This document shows, piece by piece, positions 52,893-62,275 of a DNA stretch of 64,000 nucleotides. The notes beneath the pieces are model-generated. The model was not told the origin of the DNA. It searched no databases and saw nothing but the letters and a program-made list of their open reading frames with translations. Origin of the DNA: UBA1672 sp963977495. GTDB lineage: Bacteria; Pseudomonadota; Alphaproteobacteria; Micavibrionales; Micavibrionaceae. The translations under genes and the position numbers were made by a program. The stretch is from positions 186,001 to 250,000 of the forward strand of contig CAXBOT010000001.1 of assembly GCA_963977495.1 (NCBI GenBank). Direction: 5' to 3'. Within the stretch, counting starts at the first letter, position 1; each line of letters starts with the position of its first letter.

Positions 52893-53366
52893 TTATTCAT
52901 TATCCATAGAGGTGGAGCTATGAACAATCTTTAGGTGCGGATTGCGTAATTCCTGATCAAACCGAACAGCGTTTAAAAGATTTTGGTTCATATCATTTTT
53001 CTCAATGGCTTTGGTGACTGTTTGGGTCATAGATGCCACCAGCAAGTCGCGGTTGACGCGGCTGCTTTCTTCTTCTGTGATCAGGCCACGCTCGGTTAGC
53101 TGATCCAGTAATGAATCCATTTGATCATAGAGGTCATCGCCTGACATTTGCGGCTTCAGGCGTACCAACCAAAACGCTTCGTTATAGTCATCCACTGTTT
53201 TTGATCGGTCACTGCGTACCAGATGGTTACGTAGGTCAATAATACCAGCCTTAACCTGTGTTTGATTATAGACTTTGTCTTGATCATTAACCTCAGCATC
53301 AACGCCTGCGTGTTCACCAAACAGGGTAGCGAGTGTATCTTTAAAAAACTGCGTAATACGGTTCAT
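52893..53366 (-). CDS. Hypothetical protein
   Basis: A 157-residue soluble, helical protein (MNRITQFFKDTLATLFGEH at the start). Contains LRNHLVRSDRSKTVDDYNEAFWLVRLKP and a long helix with Asp/Gln/Leu. No signal peptide or motif. The start at 53366 is the second in-frame ATG; 53381 would add five residues. It lies between transaldolase and the divergent priA. No family recognised. Confidence 0.7.
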   Translation of the reverse strand: MNRITQFFKDTLATLFGEHAGVDAEVNDQDKVYNQTQVKAGIIDLRNHLVRSDRSKTVDDYNEAFWLVRLKPQMSGDDLYDQMDSLLDQLTERGLITEEESSRVNRDLLVASMTQTVTKAIEKNDMNQNLLNAVRFDQELRNPHLKIVHSSTSMDNE

Positions 53367-53465
53367 AGTTTTTAATACCATTTTATAAATCAGACAGGCA
53401 AGATTTTACGTAAAGTTTTTTGCAAGCGCCTATGATTTTTCACGACTTAATGATACATAAAATAC

Positions 53466-55715
53466 ATGGATCAGACATCATTTTTCGACAATGAATTACA
53501 GAATAAATCAAAGGCTTCACATGTGCTTGATGGGCATGTGGTGTCGGTGCTTGTTCCGTATCCTGTTGATAAGGCGTATGACTATATCGTGCCGCCTGAT
53601 ATCACGGTGAAGGTCGGTGATTATGTTTGTGTTCCATTGGGGAACCGGGAAATCCCTGCGGTTGTTTGGGGCGAGGCCAGCGGCGATGTAAAGCCGAAGA
53701 AGCTTAAGGCTGTGATTTCTAAATATGATTTGGATGCGATGCCCGAAACGCACCGAAAATTTATTGATTGGGTGGCAAAATATACGGTGTCGATGAAGGG
53801 CTCGGTTTTGAAGATGGCCTTAAGCGCGCCTGCGGGGTTAAGCCCGTCCAAACCCGCGCGCGGGTTTCGGCGTAATACCGAGCAAGCCATTCCGACAAAG
53901 GGGCTCACGCCGCAACGGCAAAAGGTTATGGACGTTATGGAGGGTGGACACACCCGCATAGCCAGTGAAATTGCCGACCTTGCCGGATGCTCGGCGGCGG
54001 TGGTGCGCGGCATGGCGGATAAAGGCTTGCTGGAGGAGGTGAGCATTTATAACCCCGCGCCATGTTTAAACCCTGATCCCAAGGGGCATTTAGCGGCCTT
54101 GTCAGAAGATCAGCAAATGGTTGCGGATGAGCTTTGCGATGATGTGCGTTCGGGCGAGTTTAGCGTGGCGTTGCTGGATGGGGTAACGGGAGCGGGTAAA
54201 ACAGAGGTGTATTTTGAGGCCGTTGCCGAAGCCCTGAAGACGGGTAAACAAGTCGTGATTATGCTGCCGGAAATTGCGCTGTCTAATGCGTTTTTGGAGC
54301 GGTTTAAAACGCGTTTTGGCTGTGCGCCCGCGTTGTGGCATTCGCATTTAACGCCCGCACAAAGACGCACCGCATGGCGCGGCGTTGCGCAGGGTGATAC
54401 GCGTGTGGTGGTTGGGGCGCGCTCGGCATTGTTTCTGCCTTATAAGAATTTGGGGCTGATCATTGTCGATGAAGAACATGACCCCGCCTATAAACAAGAA
54501 GACGGCGTTATTTACAATGCCCGTGATATGGCCGTTGTACGAGCGAGCATTGGTAAAATGCCGGTTGTCTTGGTATCGGCGACCCCGTCATTGGAAACCA
54601 TGATGAATGCGTGGGAAGAAAAATATAAGCACCTTATCCTGCCCAGTCGCTTTGGCGGTGCACATCTCCCTGATATCGGGGTGGTGGATTTACGTGCTGA
54701 TAAACCCGAGCGCCAATGCTTTTTGGCTAAGGCAACAATCGATGCGGTGCAAAAAGCGTTGGATGCGAAGGAACAAGCATTGCTGTTCCTCAATCGCCGT
54801 GGTTATGCGCCGCTGACGCTATGCCGCACATGTGGGCATCGTATGGAATGTCCGCGCTGCACCGCGTGGCTTGTTGAGCATAAACGCAGCGGGCGTTTGC
54901 ATTGTCACCATTGCGGCTTTCATAGCGCGATACCGAAACATTGCCCTGAATGTGATGACATGGACAGTTTGTCGGCGTGCGGGCCGGGGGTAGAGCGTAT
55001 CTTTGAGGAAGCAAAAATCGCCTTTCCTGATGCGCGCATTATGGTGCTAGCCAGTGATACAGCAGAAAGCAACGAAGAGTTGAAGATCATGCTCGATACA
55101 ATTATTAAGGGCGAGGTTGATATCATTATTGGTACGCAGATCATTGCCAAGGGACACCATTTTCCGAACCTGACCTTTGTCGGGGTGGTTGATGCGGATC
55201 TGGGATTGAAGGGCGGTGATTTACGCGCCGCCGAGCGCACCTATCAAATGCTGCACCAAGTTGCAGGGCGGGCAGGGCGAGAAGAAAAGAAAGGGCATGT
55301 CTTATTGCAAAGTTGGATGCCTGAGCATCGCATTATGAAGGCCATGGCGGGCGAGGGGCGCGACGCATTTTTGGGCGTAGAGGCCGCAGAGCGCGAGGCC
55401 GCGAACATGCCCCCTTACAGCCGTTTGGCGGGGATTATCATTTCCGGCAGAGAAGAATCACAAGTGTTGGATGTTGCTAAAGCCTTGGGCAGAACATCAC
55501 CACAAGGCGTGACCGAGGCCGGATACCGTATTCAAACACTCGGCCCTGCGCCTGCACCGATGGCGCGATTACGGGGAAAGTTCCGCTATCGCTTGCTTGT
55601 GCGCGCTGATAAAGCGATTGACCTGCAAAAAACCGTATCGACATGGGTGAATGGGGTAAAAGTGCCCTCTACAGTGCGCGTTTATATCGACATTGACCCG
55701 CAGGGGTTTTTGTAA
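53466..55715 (+). CDS. priA: Primosomal protein N' (PriA helicase)
   Basis: A 749-residue replication-restart helicase: 3'-binding domain at the N-terminus, Walker A DGVTGAGKTEVYFEA, DEEH box IIVDEEHDPAYKQ, TPSLETMM motif, and the zinc-binding cysteines between about 455 and 500 (CRTCGHRMECPRC, CHHCGFH, CPECD). HQVAGRAGRE is motif VI. Length typical. Divergent from the gene at 52893..53366. Confidence 0.97.
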   Translation: MDQTSFFDNELQNKSKASHVLDGHVVSVLVPYPVDKAYDYIVPPDITVKVGDYVCVPLGNREIPAVVWGEASGDVKPKKLKAVISKYDLDAMPETHRKFIDWVAKYTVSMKGSVLKMALSAPAGLSPSKPARGFRRNTEQAIPTKGLTPQRQKVMDVMEGGHTRIASEIADLAGCSAAVVRGMADKGLLEEVSIYNPAPCLNPDPKGHLAALSEDQQMVADELCDDVRSGEFSVALLDGVTGAGKTEVYFEAVAEALKTGKQVVIMLPEIALSNAFLERFKTRFGCAPALWHSHLTPAQRRTAWRGVAQGDTRVVVGARSALFLPYKNLGLIIVDEEHDPAYKQEDGVIYNARDMAVVRASIGKMPVVLVSATPSLETMMNAWEEKYKHLILPSRFGGAHLPDIGVVDLRADKPERQCFLAKATIDAVQKALDAKEQALLFLNRRGYAPLTLCRTCGHRMECPRCTAWLVEHKRSGRLHCHHCGFHSAIPKHCPECDDMDSLSACGPGVERIFEEAKIAFPDARIMVLASDTAESNEELKIMLDTIIKGEVDIIIGTQIIAKGHHFPNLTFVGVVDADLGLKGGDLRAAERTYQMLHQVAGRAGREEKKGHVLLQSWMPEHRIMKAMAGEGRDAFLGVEAAEREAANMPPYSRLAGIIISGREESQVLDVAKALGRTSPQGVTEAGYRIQTLGPAPAPMARLRGKFRYRLLVRADKAIDLQKTVSTWVNGVKVPSTVRVYIDIDPQGFL

Positions 55716-55799
55716 AAAACGGTTGAAATTCTTATAGGCGTAAGTGGCTTTATAGCTGATTTTCCTGTAAGACGGATTCAGCAACAGGGAAACTAAAAG

Positions 55800-56597
55800 A
55801 TGATACGCAAACCTATAACAGATAACCTGACATCGTATGATGCGCTTAAGACATTTGCGGTTTTGATTATGGTTGTCGATCATATTGGTCACTATTTCTT
55901 CCCAGATATTTTATGGTTACGTGTTATCGGGCGCTTATGTGTGCCGGCTTGGTTTTTCCTGATCGGGTATGCGCGCAGCCGTGACTTACCGCGTGAATTA
56001 TGGTTTGGTGCGCTTGTTTTGACTACGGCGGATGTCGTTGTGGGAATGCCGTTATTTCCTGTCAATATTTTGGTGACAATCATCATTGTCCGGCTTATTC
56101 TGGACAAAGCCATTACCTTGTTCGAGAAAAATAAAGCGTCGCAGATTGCTTTTGCCTTTGTGTTGTTCATGGTGATTTTACCGACAAGCTTGATTACGGA
56201 TTACGGAACAAGCGGGTTGATTATGGCGATGTTCGGTTATTACGTCCGTCATAAAAAAAGCGAGCAATTCACCCTTGGGATGCTGGTGTTCTGCTGGTTG
56301 AGTTACATCCTAAGTCAGCAATTATCATCTGGGTTTGATGTCAATCAATTCACGGTAGTCGCAGGGGGTACGTTGGCGGTCTACTATGTTTTAAAGTATT
56401 TCCGTCCGATGGATATGCCCTCACTTCGCCGCGCTATAACGCCTGTTGGCGTGTTTATTATGCAGGCATGCGGGCGTTATTCTCTTGAGATCTACGTGGC
56501 GCATCTTCTCATATTCAAGCTTATCGCCATATCAATGGGGTTTGAAGGTTTTGGTCTGTTTCAGGTGCAATTATTGCCGCCCGAACTGTTCGAATAA
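55800..56597 (+). CDS. TraX-like acyltransferase membrane protein, copy 1
   Basis: A 265-residue polytopic protein. N-terminal LTSYDALKTFAVLIMVVDHIGHYFF and RVIGRLCVPAWFFLIGYA are typical of TraX; the C-terminal CGRYSLEIYVAHLL is shared with acyltransferase-3-type proteins. In F plasmid TraX acetylates pilin; here there is no conjugation gene nearby. It is paralogous to 58115..58939. No RBS stronger than CAGGGAAAC is visible. Confidence 0.83.
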   Translation: MIRKPITDNLTSYDALKTFAVLIMVVDHIGHYFFPDILWLRVIGRLCVPAWFFLIGYARSRDLPRELWFGALVLTTADVVVGMPLFPVNILVTIIIVRLILDKAITLFEKNKASQIAFAFVLFMVILPTSLITDYGTSGLIMAMFGYYVRHKKSEQFTLGMLVFCWLSYILSQQLSSGFDVNQFTVVAGGTLAVYYVLKYFRPMDMPSLRRAITPVGVFIMQACGRYSLEIYVAHLLIFKLIAISMGFEGFGLFQVQLLPPELFE

Positions 56598-56601
56598 AGC
56601 G

Positions 56602-58038
56602 CTACGGTTTTAACTTTTTCGGCTTGTCATAGAACACAGAATTTTTATTATCCGTATAAATATGACCCTTATCATAGTCATCGTGATGGCGATAAATATA
56701 GGCCATATTCGCAATCTGTGATGGGCTGTCTGACCATAAATTATACTGCTCACCGATGACATGACGCGAGAAATGCGGGAAAACAGATCGGAATGTATTA
56801 TCCAGATTGCGCGACAGGGGGCTATTGAAATTTGGTGAGGCGATGAAATTCGTAACCAGAACGCCGCCATCTTTCATGTGGTTTTTCACTTGCGTGAAAT
56901 ATTCCTGCGTCACGAGGTGTTCAGGCACGCTGATGCCGCCAAGATATGTATCCAGATAGATCACGTCATATTTCTTATCTGTGCCTTGCAAGAACGCCCG
57001 CGCAGATTTGGGAACAAATGTTTTGTTATCACCGATGGGTTCTCTAAGGATATATTGCTCGGCAACTTCTTTTAAATCCCGATCGATATCGACATAAGTG
57101 TAATTGTTGTTTTTATCTTCATGTCCAAAAGTAAAGCCGCCTGCGCCGATGACTAGAATATCACGCGGCGGAATGGAACTGATGATCGGCAGAATGGCGA
57201 TGCGCTCTGCAAATTCGACGTAGGAATGCTTCTTGCCTTGAGCATTATAGCTGGAAGAGCGGTTGCCGTTGATGATCATTTCACGCGCGCCGCTGCTGGT
57301 TTCTCCGGCTTGAATGGTGTTGTACTGGTTATTCTTAATGACGTGGTCTTTGGCTATAATCCAATCGGAGTTAAAGACCATCGCCCCAAGCGCAAGGGCG
57401 ACCAGATAAAAAACTGGCAGGGACACGGTGCGCTTGCTCAATGCAATCACGAGGATGGCCATGAGGACGAAATTCAGGCTGACCGTATGATGCACACCCA
57501 GAATAGGCATTAAAACAAGGGTGGAGAAGACCGCGCCGATGAATGAGCCAACGGTTGAGAAAAATAAAATGCGGCCTGTGACTTTTGGTAAATATTCTTT
57601 TGAGAAGAAATTACTGACCAGTGGAACGGTCTGCCCCAGTAGGTAGACGGGAACCACCAAGAATAAAATACAGTATATAGAGGTCTGCATAATGCGGTCA
57701 TCAATGCCGATCTTGGGCATCCACGTAAAAAACCACATCATGGATTTATAAGATAAGCCAATGATTAGAATGGTCGCGGCTACCGCAATATTAAGAATCA
57801 GTTTTTTGCGTATGGTTATGAATTTTCCGAACATCATGTGTGGTTTGAATGCGCCGCCATTCTGATACCCGAATGCGAGTGGCATTAACACGGCTGCAAT
57901 AATAACGGATATGGTGTCAGTGCCACTGCCGATATAGGGGATGGATTGCCGTATCGCCAACAATTCCGTTGACAGGACAATGTATCCCTCAATAACAATG
58001 ATAAAAAATAACAGTAATGTGCGTTTTATTGATTTCAT
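56602..58038 (-). CDS. Membrane-bound spermidine-synthase-like protein
   Basis: A 478-residue fusion: about seven membrane segments over the first 220 residues, then a Rossmann methyltransferase-type synthase domain (DILVIGAGGFTFGHEDKNNNYTYVDID, PKSARAFLQGTDKKYDVIYLDTYLGG, EYFTQVKNHMKDGGVLVTNF). The S-adenosyl-type nucleotide motif GAGGF and following Asp are present. Similar fused proteins are often annotated as MFS/spermidine-synthase; the substrate is not established. It converges with the first TraX-like gene. Confidence 0.82.
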   Translation of the reverse strand: MKSIKRTLLLFFIIVIEGYIVLSTELLAIRQSIPYIGSGTDTISVIIAAVLMPLAFGYQNGGAFKPHMMFGKFITIRKKLILNIAVAATILIIGLSYKSMMWFFTWMPKIGIDDRIMQTSIYCILFLVVPVYLLGQTVPLVSNFFSKEYLPKVTGRILFFSTVGSFIGAVFSTLVLMPILGVHHTVSLNFVLMAILVIALSKRTVSLPVFYLVALALGAMVFNSDWIIAKDHVIKNNQYNTIQAGETSSGAREMIINGNRSSSYNAQGKKHSYVEFAERIAILPIISSIPPRDILVIGAGGFTFGHEDKNNNYTYVDIDRDLKEVAEQYILREPIGDNKTFVPKSARAFLQGTDKKYDVIYLDTYLGGISVPEHLVTQEYFTQVKNHMKDGGVLVTNFIASPNFNSPLSRNLDNTFRSVFPHFSRHVIGEQYNLWSDSPSQIANMAYIYRHHDDYDKGHIYTDNKNSVFYDKPKKLKP

Positions 58039-58114
58039 TAAATTATATCCAAATGATCCCGCGCGCAGTATAGTATGTTTCGTTTGAAGAATTAAAGCCC
58101 GAAGAGTTTTTTAT

Positions 58115-58939
58115 ATGAGCAAGAGCCTCCCCAAGGCATTAACGTCTTATGATTTGTTGAAGACATTAGCGATTATTCTAACGATCGTTGACCATGTCGG
58201 GCATTTTTTCTATCCCGAAGAAATGTGGTTTCGCACGCTGGGGCGACTATGTATACCGATATGGTTCTTCTTGATCGGCTACGCCAATACAACAACAGTT
58301 CCAAAGTCATTTTGGATTGGTGGAACGGTTTTGGTGATCTCTGCCATGGTTGCGGGTCAATATCTATTGCCGCTTAATATCTTATTCACGATGGCGGCCT
58401 TGCGTTTATATCGCGCAGGCGTTGTGCGCCATTCATTGCCAAGCTTTGAGGCTCTGCGCGGGATGTTCCTGATTTTATTCTTCCTTGGTTTTCCGACGGC
58501 TATATTGTGTGAATATGGCGCGTTGGCGATGCTGATGGTTTTGGTCGGTTTTATCGCCAGGCGACGAGAGGACGTATATAAAAACATCGACCCTAAATAT
58601 GTTATGGGCTTTGTTGTGGCAACATATGTGGCGCTTTACATTATGCTGGGTGTGCAGATGCCTTCGCTGTCAACGGATCAGGCGTTATTTATGATGGTGG
58701 GTTTCATTGCGATCGGGGTTGTTTTGTGGCGTTTTCGCCCTGTGGTTTATGTGGACGCTCACAAATATATGGCGCCGTCGATTATTAGAATTCTGCAGTT
58801 CACAGGCCGCAGAACGCTGGAGATCTATGTCGCCCATCTGTTGATTTTCCGCGCTGTGGCGATGTATCTAATGCCTGATAAATTTGTCTTTATGGATTGG
58901 CATATCGCACCACCATCTTTGATCGCGATGTTTACCTGA
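58115..58939 (+). CDS. TraX-like acyltransferase membrane protein, copy 2
   Basis: A 274-residue paralog of 55800..56597 with LTSYDLLKTLAIILTIVDHVGHFFY, RTLGRLCIPIWFFLIGYA and TGRRTLEIYVAHLL. It is divergent from the spermidine-synthase-like gene. Roughly eight to ten membrane segments. The pair brackets the synthase-like gene, suggesting a shared surface or polyamine modification role, which is speculative. Confidence 0.83.
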   Translation: MSKSLPKALTSYDLLKTLAIILTIVDHVGHFFYPEEMWFRTLGRLCIPIWFFLIGYANTTTVPKSFWIGGTVLVISAMVAGQYLLPLNILFTMAALRLYRAGVVRHSLPSFEALRGMFLILFFLGFPTAILCEYGALAMLMVLVGFIARRREDVYKNIDPKYVMGFVVATYVALYIMLGVQMPSLSTDQALFMMVGFIAIGVVLWRFRPVVYVDAHKYMAPSIIRILQFTGRRTLEIYVAHLLIFRAVAMYLMPDKFVFMDWHIAPPSLIAMFT

Positions 58940-59136
58940 TAATGCTACGGCTGATGCTGTTTTCGCCGACGTTATCGAAACGGGGGCATAAAAAACATAA
59001 ATAATATACAAAATGCAGGCCCTTGATACTTGTCAGCCGCGGTTTGGTATGCTAATTCTCCCCAACGCAAAATAAAATTACAGTATAAATACTGGTTGTT
59101 TTGCATGTGTAAATTGTAGATTAAGGAAACCAGAAC

Positions 59137-59733
59137 GTGCCATCGTCCACGCCGATTTCTTCTATTGTGCATACGCGCTATGCGGGTGCTCTCATCGATT
59201 TGGCAGAAAAGTCCAAGTCCGTTGATAAGATTCAAAGTGATTTAACCGCCCTTGAGAATATGATTCATGATTCCGCCGATTTGGCTGAGGTCATTACGTC
59301 ACCATTGGTGAGCAGGGAAAAGCAAGCGAGCGCTATGGATGCACTTGCTGTGAAAGCGAAGTTAGATCCACTCACTAAAAATTTCGTAGGTGTGTTGGTT
59401 CAAAACCGCCGATTGGGCGCATTGCCCGGCGCTATCAAGGCCTATAAAAGAATTGTCGCGGAGAAATCCGGTCAGGTTGAGGTGAGCTTGGAAACGGCTG
59501 TAAAGTTAACAGCGGCGCAGGCCAAAGAATTCCAAAAGAAAATTGAAAAGGCACTGGGTCGTTCAGTGTCTGTTGAAGAAAAGGTAACGCCGGAAATTAT
59601 GGGCGGCGTGATCGTAACAATCGGATCATACATGATTGATGATTCCGTTCGTCGTAAGTTGGAGCGCCTTGGTGTGGCTCTGAAGTCAAATGCAAATGAA
59701 AATAAAGTTCAAAACTTGAAAGAGGTCGTATAA
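59137..59733 (+). CDS. atpH: ATP synthase F1 delta subunit
   Basis: A 198-residue stator subunit. N-terminal ISSIVHTRYAGALIDLAEKSK and C-terminal EEKVTPEIMGGVIVTIGSYMIDDSVRRKLERL match the OSCP/delta family. The start is GTG at 59137 with AAGGAAACC upstream. atpA follows with no gap (TAAATG). Confidence 0.94.
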   Translation: MPSSTPISSIVHTRYAGALIDLAEKSKSVDKIQSDLTALENMIHDSADLAEVITSPLVSREKQASAMDALAVKAKLDPLTKNFVGVLVQNRRLGALPGAIKAYKRIVAEKSGQVEVSLETAVKLTAAQAKEFQKKIEKALGRSVSVEEKVTPEIMGGVIVTIGSYMIDDSVRRKLERLGVALKSNANENKVQNLKEVV

Positions 59734-61281
59734 ATGGAAATTCGTGCAGCAGAAATTTCGGATATCTTAAAAAAACAAATCGCTGATTTCGGCGCATCTG
59801 CCGATGTCGCGGAAATTGGTCAGGTTCTATCCATCGGTGATGGTGTGGCACGTGTTTACGGCCTTGATGAAGTTCAGGCCGGTGAAATGGTTGAATTCGC
59901 AAGTGGTGTTAAGGGTATGGCGCTTAACCTCGAAGCTGACAATGTCGGTGTTGTGTTGTTCGGTAGTGACCGCGAAATTAAAGAAGGTGATATTGTTCGC
60001 CGTACAGGCCAAATCGTTGAAGTCCCAACAGGACGTGAATTGCTAGGTCGCGTTGTTGATGCGCTTGGTAACCCGATTGATGGCAAAGGCCCGATCAAGA
60101 CGACAACAACCAGCCGTATCGAAGTCAAAGCCCCCGGTATTATTCCACGTCAATCTGTTTATGAGCCAATGCAAACAGGTTTGAAATCTATTGATGCTCT
60201 TGTGCCGATTGGGCGCGGACAGCGTGAATTGATTATTGGTGACCGTCAAACAGGTAAAACTGCGGTTGCTGTTGATGCGATGATCAACCAAAAAACAATC
60301 AATGAATCAGACAATGAAAAAGAACATTTGTACTGTATTTATGTGTCTATCGGTCAGAAACGCTCGACCGTAGCGCAGTTGGTTAAGGAATTAGAAGAGC
60401 AGGGCGCGATGGAATATTCTATCGTTGTGGCTGCGACAGCTTCTGATCCTGCACCTTTGCAGTATCTTGCACCCTATTGTGGCGCGGCAATGGGTGAGTT
60501 TTTCCGTGATAACGGTATGCACGCTCTGGCGATTTACGATGACTTGTCAAAACAAGCTGTGGCGTATCGTCAGATGTCTTTGTTGCTTCGTCGTCCGCCG
60601 GGTCGAGAAGCGTATCCTGGTGATGTTTTCTATATTCACTCCCGTCTTTTGGAACGCGCCTGTAAGCTTTCCGAAGAACATGGTGGTGGCTCAATGACGG
60701 CGTTGCCGATTATTGAAACGCAAGGCGGTGATATTTCCGCTTATATTCCGACAAACGTGATTTCGATTACGGATGGTCAGATTTTCTTGGAAACAGGCTT
60801 GTTCTTTAAAGGTATCCGTCCGGCGATTGATGTTGGTGCGTCTGTGTCACGTGTTGGTTCTGCAGCGCAGATCAAGGCGATGAAACAGGTTTCCGGCTCG
60901 ATGAAGCTAGAGCTTGCGCAGTATCGTGAAATGGAAGCGTTCGCACAGTTCGCGTCTGATCTTGATCCTGCCACGCAACGCCTTTTGGCACGTGGGGCGC
61001 GTTTGACAGTATTGTTGAAGCAACCACAATATAGCCCGCTTCCTGTGGAAGAGCAGGTCGCTGTGATTTATGCAGGTACAAAAGGGTATCTGGATAATAT
61101 TGCGTTGGATGATGTTGAACTATATGAGTTGCGCTTGCTTGAAAGTTTACGTTCAGCAGGGTCTGAAATTCTGGACAAAATCCGTACAGAAAAGAAACTG
61201 GATGAAAATATCGAAGGCAGCCTGAAGTCCTTTATTGAAGACTTCACAAAAGGGTTTGCCGGTGCGAAAGAGGCCGCTTAA
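59734..61281 (+). CDS. atpA: ATP synthase F1 alpha subunit
   Basis: A 515-residue subunit. ISDILKKQIADFG, P-loop GDRQTGKTAV, EYSIVVAATASDPAPLQYLAPY and the signature PAIDVGASVSRVGSAAQ. Length matches the family. Contributes non-catalytic nucleotide sites. Confidence 0.98.
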   Translation: MEIRAAEISDILKKQIADFGASADVAEIGQVLSIGDGVARVYGLDEVQAGEMVEFASGVKGMALNLEADNVGVVLFGSDREIKEGDIVRRTGQIVEVPTGRELLGRVVDALGNPIDGKGPIKTTTTSRIEVKAPGIIPRQSVYEPMQTGLKSIDALVPIGRGQRELIIGDRQTGKTAVAVDAMINQKTINESDNEKEHLYCIYVSIGQKRSTVAQLVKELEEQGAMEYSIVVAATASDPAPLQYLAPYCGAAMGEFFRDNGMHALAIYDDLSKQAVAYRQMSLLLRRPPGREAYPGDVFYIHSRLLERACKLSEEHGGGSMTALPIIETQGGDISAYIPTNVISITDGQIFLETGLFFKGIRPAIDVGASVSRVGSAAQIKAMKQVSGSMKLELAQYREMEAFAQFASDLDPATQRLLARGARLTVLLKQPQYSPLPVEEQVAVIYAGTKGYLDNIALDDVELYELRLLESLRSAGSEILDKIRTEKKLDENIEGSLKSFIEDFTKGFAGAKEAA

Positions 61282-61327
61282 CGGGGGATCATATCGCCGC
61301 ACAATGATAAGGAAGAAATAGCAAACT

Positions 61328-62239
61328 ATGCCAAGTTTAAGAGATTATCGTGATCGTATTAAATCCGTGAAATCAACACGGAAAATCACCTCTGCCATGA
61401 AAATGGTGGCGGCGTCAAAGCTGCGTAAAGCACAGGAACAGGCGGAGAAGTCACAGCCCTATGCACAGGCAATGGCTGCGATGCTTGCGCGTTTATCCGC
61501 AAATGTCGTGATCAGCACGTCCAGTCCGAAGCTTTTGGCGGGAAGTGGCGAAGATCAGAAATATTTGCTGATTGTTGTTACGGCGGATCGTGGTCTTTGT
61601 GGTGGCTTTAATGCAAATATTGTTAAAGATGCCCGCGCCAAAATTAGGTCATTGCTGGCGCAGGGAAAAGATGTGTCAATTGTATGTGTCGGTCGTAAGG
61701 GTTATGACCTGCTCTCACGCGAACATGGCAGCAAAATCTTGCATGCGTTTCGTGAAGTGTTCGGTAAAAACCGCATTGAATATGCACAAGCACATGAAGT
61801 TGCTGATTTCGTTCTCAATAAATTTGAAGAAGGTGCGTTTGATAAATGCATCATGATGTATAATTCGTTTCAATCTGTCTTGGTTCAAACACCACGCGCA
61901 CCGCAATTGATTCCATTCCAAATGGAAGAAGAGAGCGGCAAGCCGGCAAATGATGAAAAAGCATCGGATGAGGCTGCTTTGAAATCCCCTTATGATTTTG
62001 AGCCGACCGAAGAAGAGATACTCGGGAAGTTGTTGCCCCGTAATGTGGGTGTGCAGATTTATCGTGCGTTGCTTGACAGCGCCGCGGGCGAACAAGCTGC
62101 GCGTATGACCGCGATGGATAATGCGACGCGCAATGCTGGTGAGATGATTAACGATCTGACACTGCAGTATAACCGCGCACGTCAGGCCTATATCACGAAG
62201 GAATTGATCGAGATTATTTCCGGTGCGGAAGCGGTCTAG
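61328..62239 (+). CDS. atpG: ATP synthase F1 gamma subunit
   Basis: A 303-residue rotor subunit. N-terminal LRDYRDRIKSVKSTRKITSAMKMVAASKLRKAQ and the C-terminal MDNATRNAGEMINDLTLQYNRARQAYITKELIEIISGAEA are family ends. A loop at about 195-220 rich in Glu/Lys/Asp is longer than usual. Confidence 0.96.
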   Translation: MPSLRDYRDRIKSVKSTRKITSAMKMVAASKLRKAQEQAEKSQPYAQAMAAMLARLSANVVISTSSPKLLAGSGEDQKYLLIVVTADRGLCGGFNANIVKDARAKIRSLLAQGKDVSIVCVGRKGYDLLSREHGSKILHAFREVFGKNRIEYAQAHEVADFVLNKFEEGAFDKCIMMYNSFQSVLVQTPRAPQLIPFQMEEESGKPANDEKASDEAALKSPYDFEPTEEEILGKLLPRNVGVQIYRALLDSAAGEQAARMTAMDNATRNAGEMINDLTLQYNRARQAYITKELIEIISGAEAV

Positions 62240-62275
62240 TATGTTGTTTATGGATTGTATGAAAGGAGAAGGATA

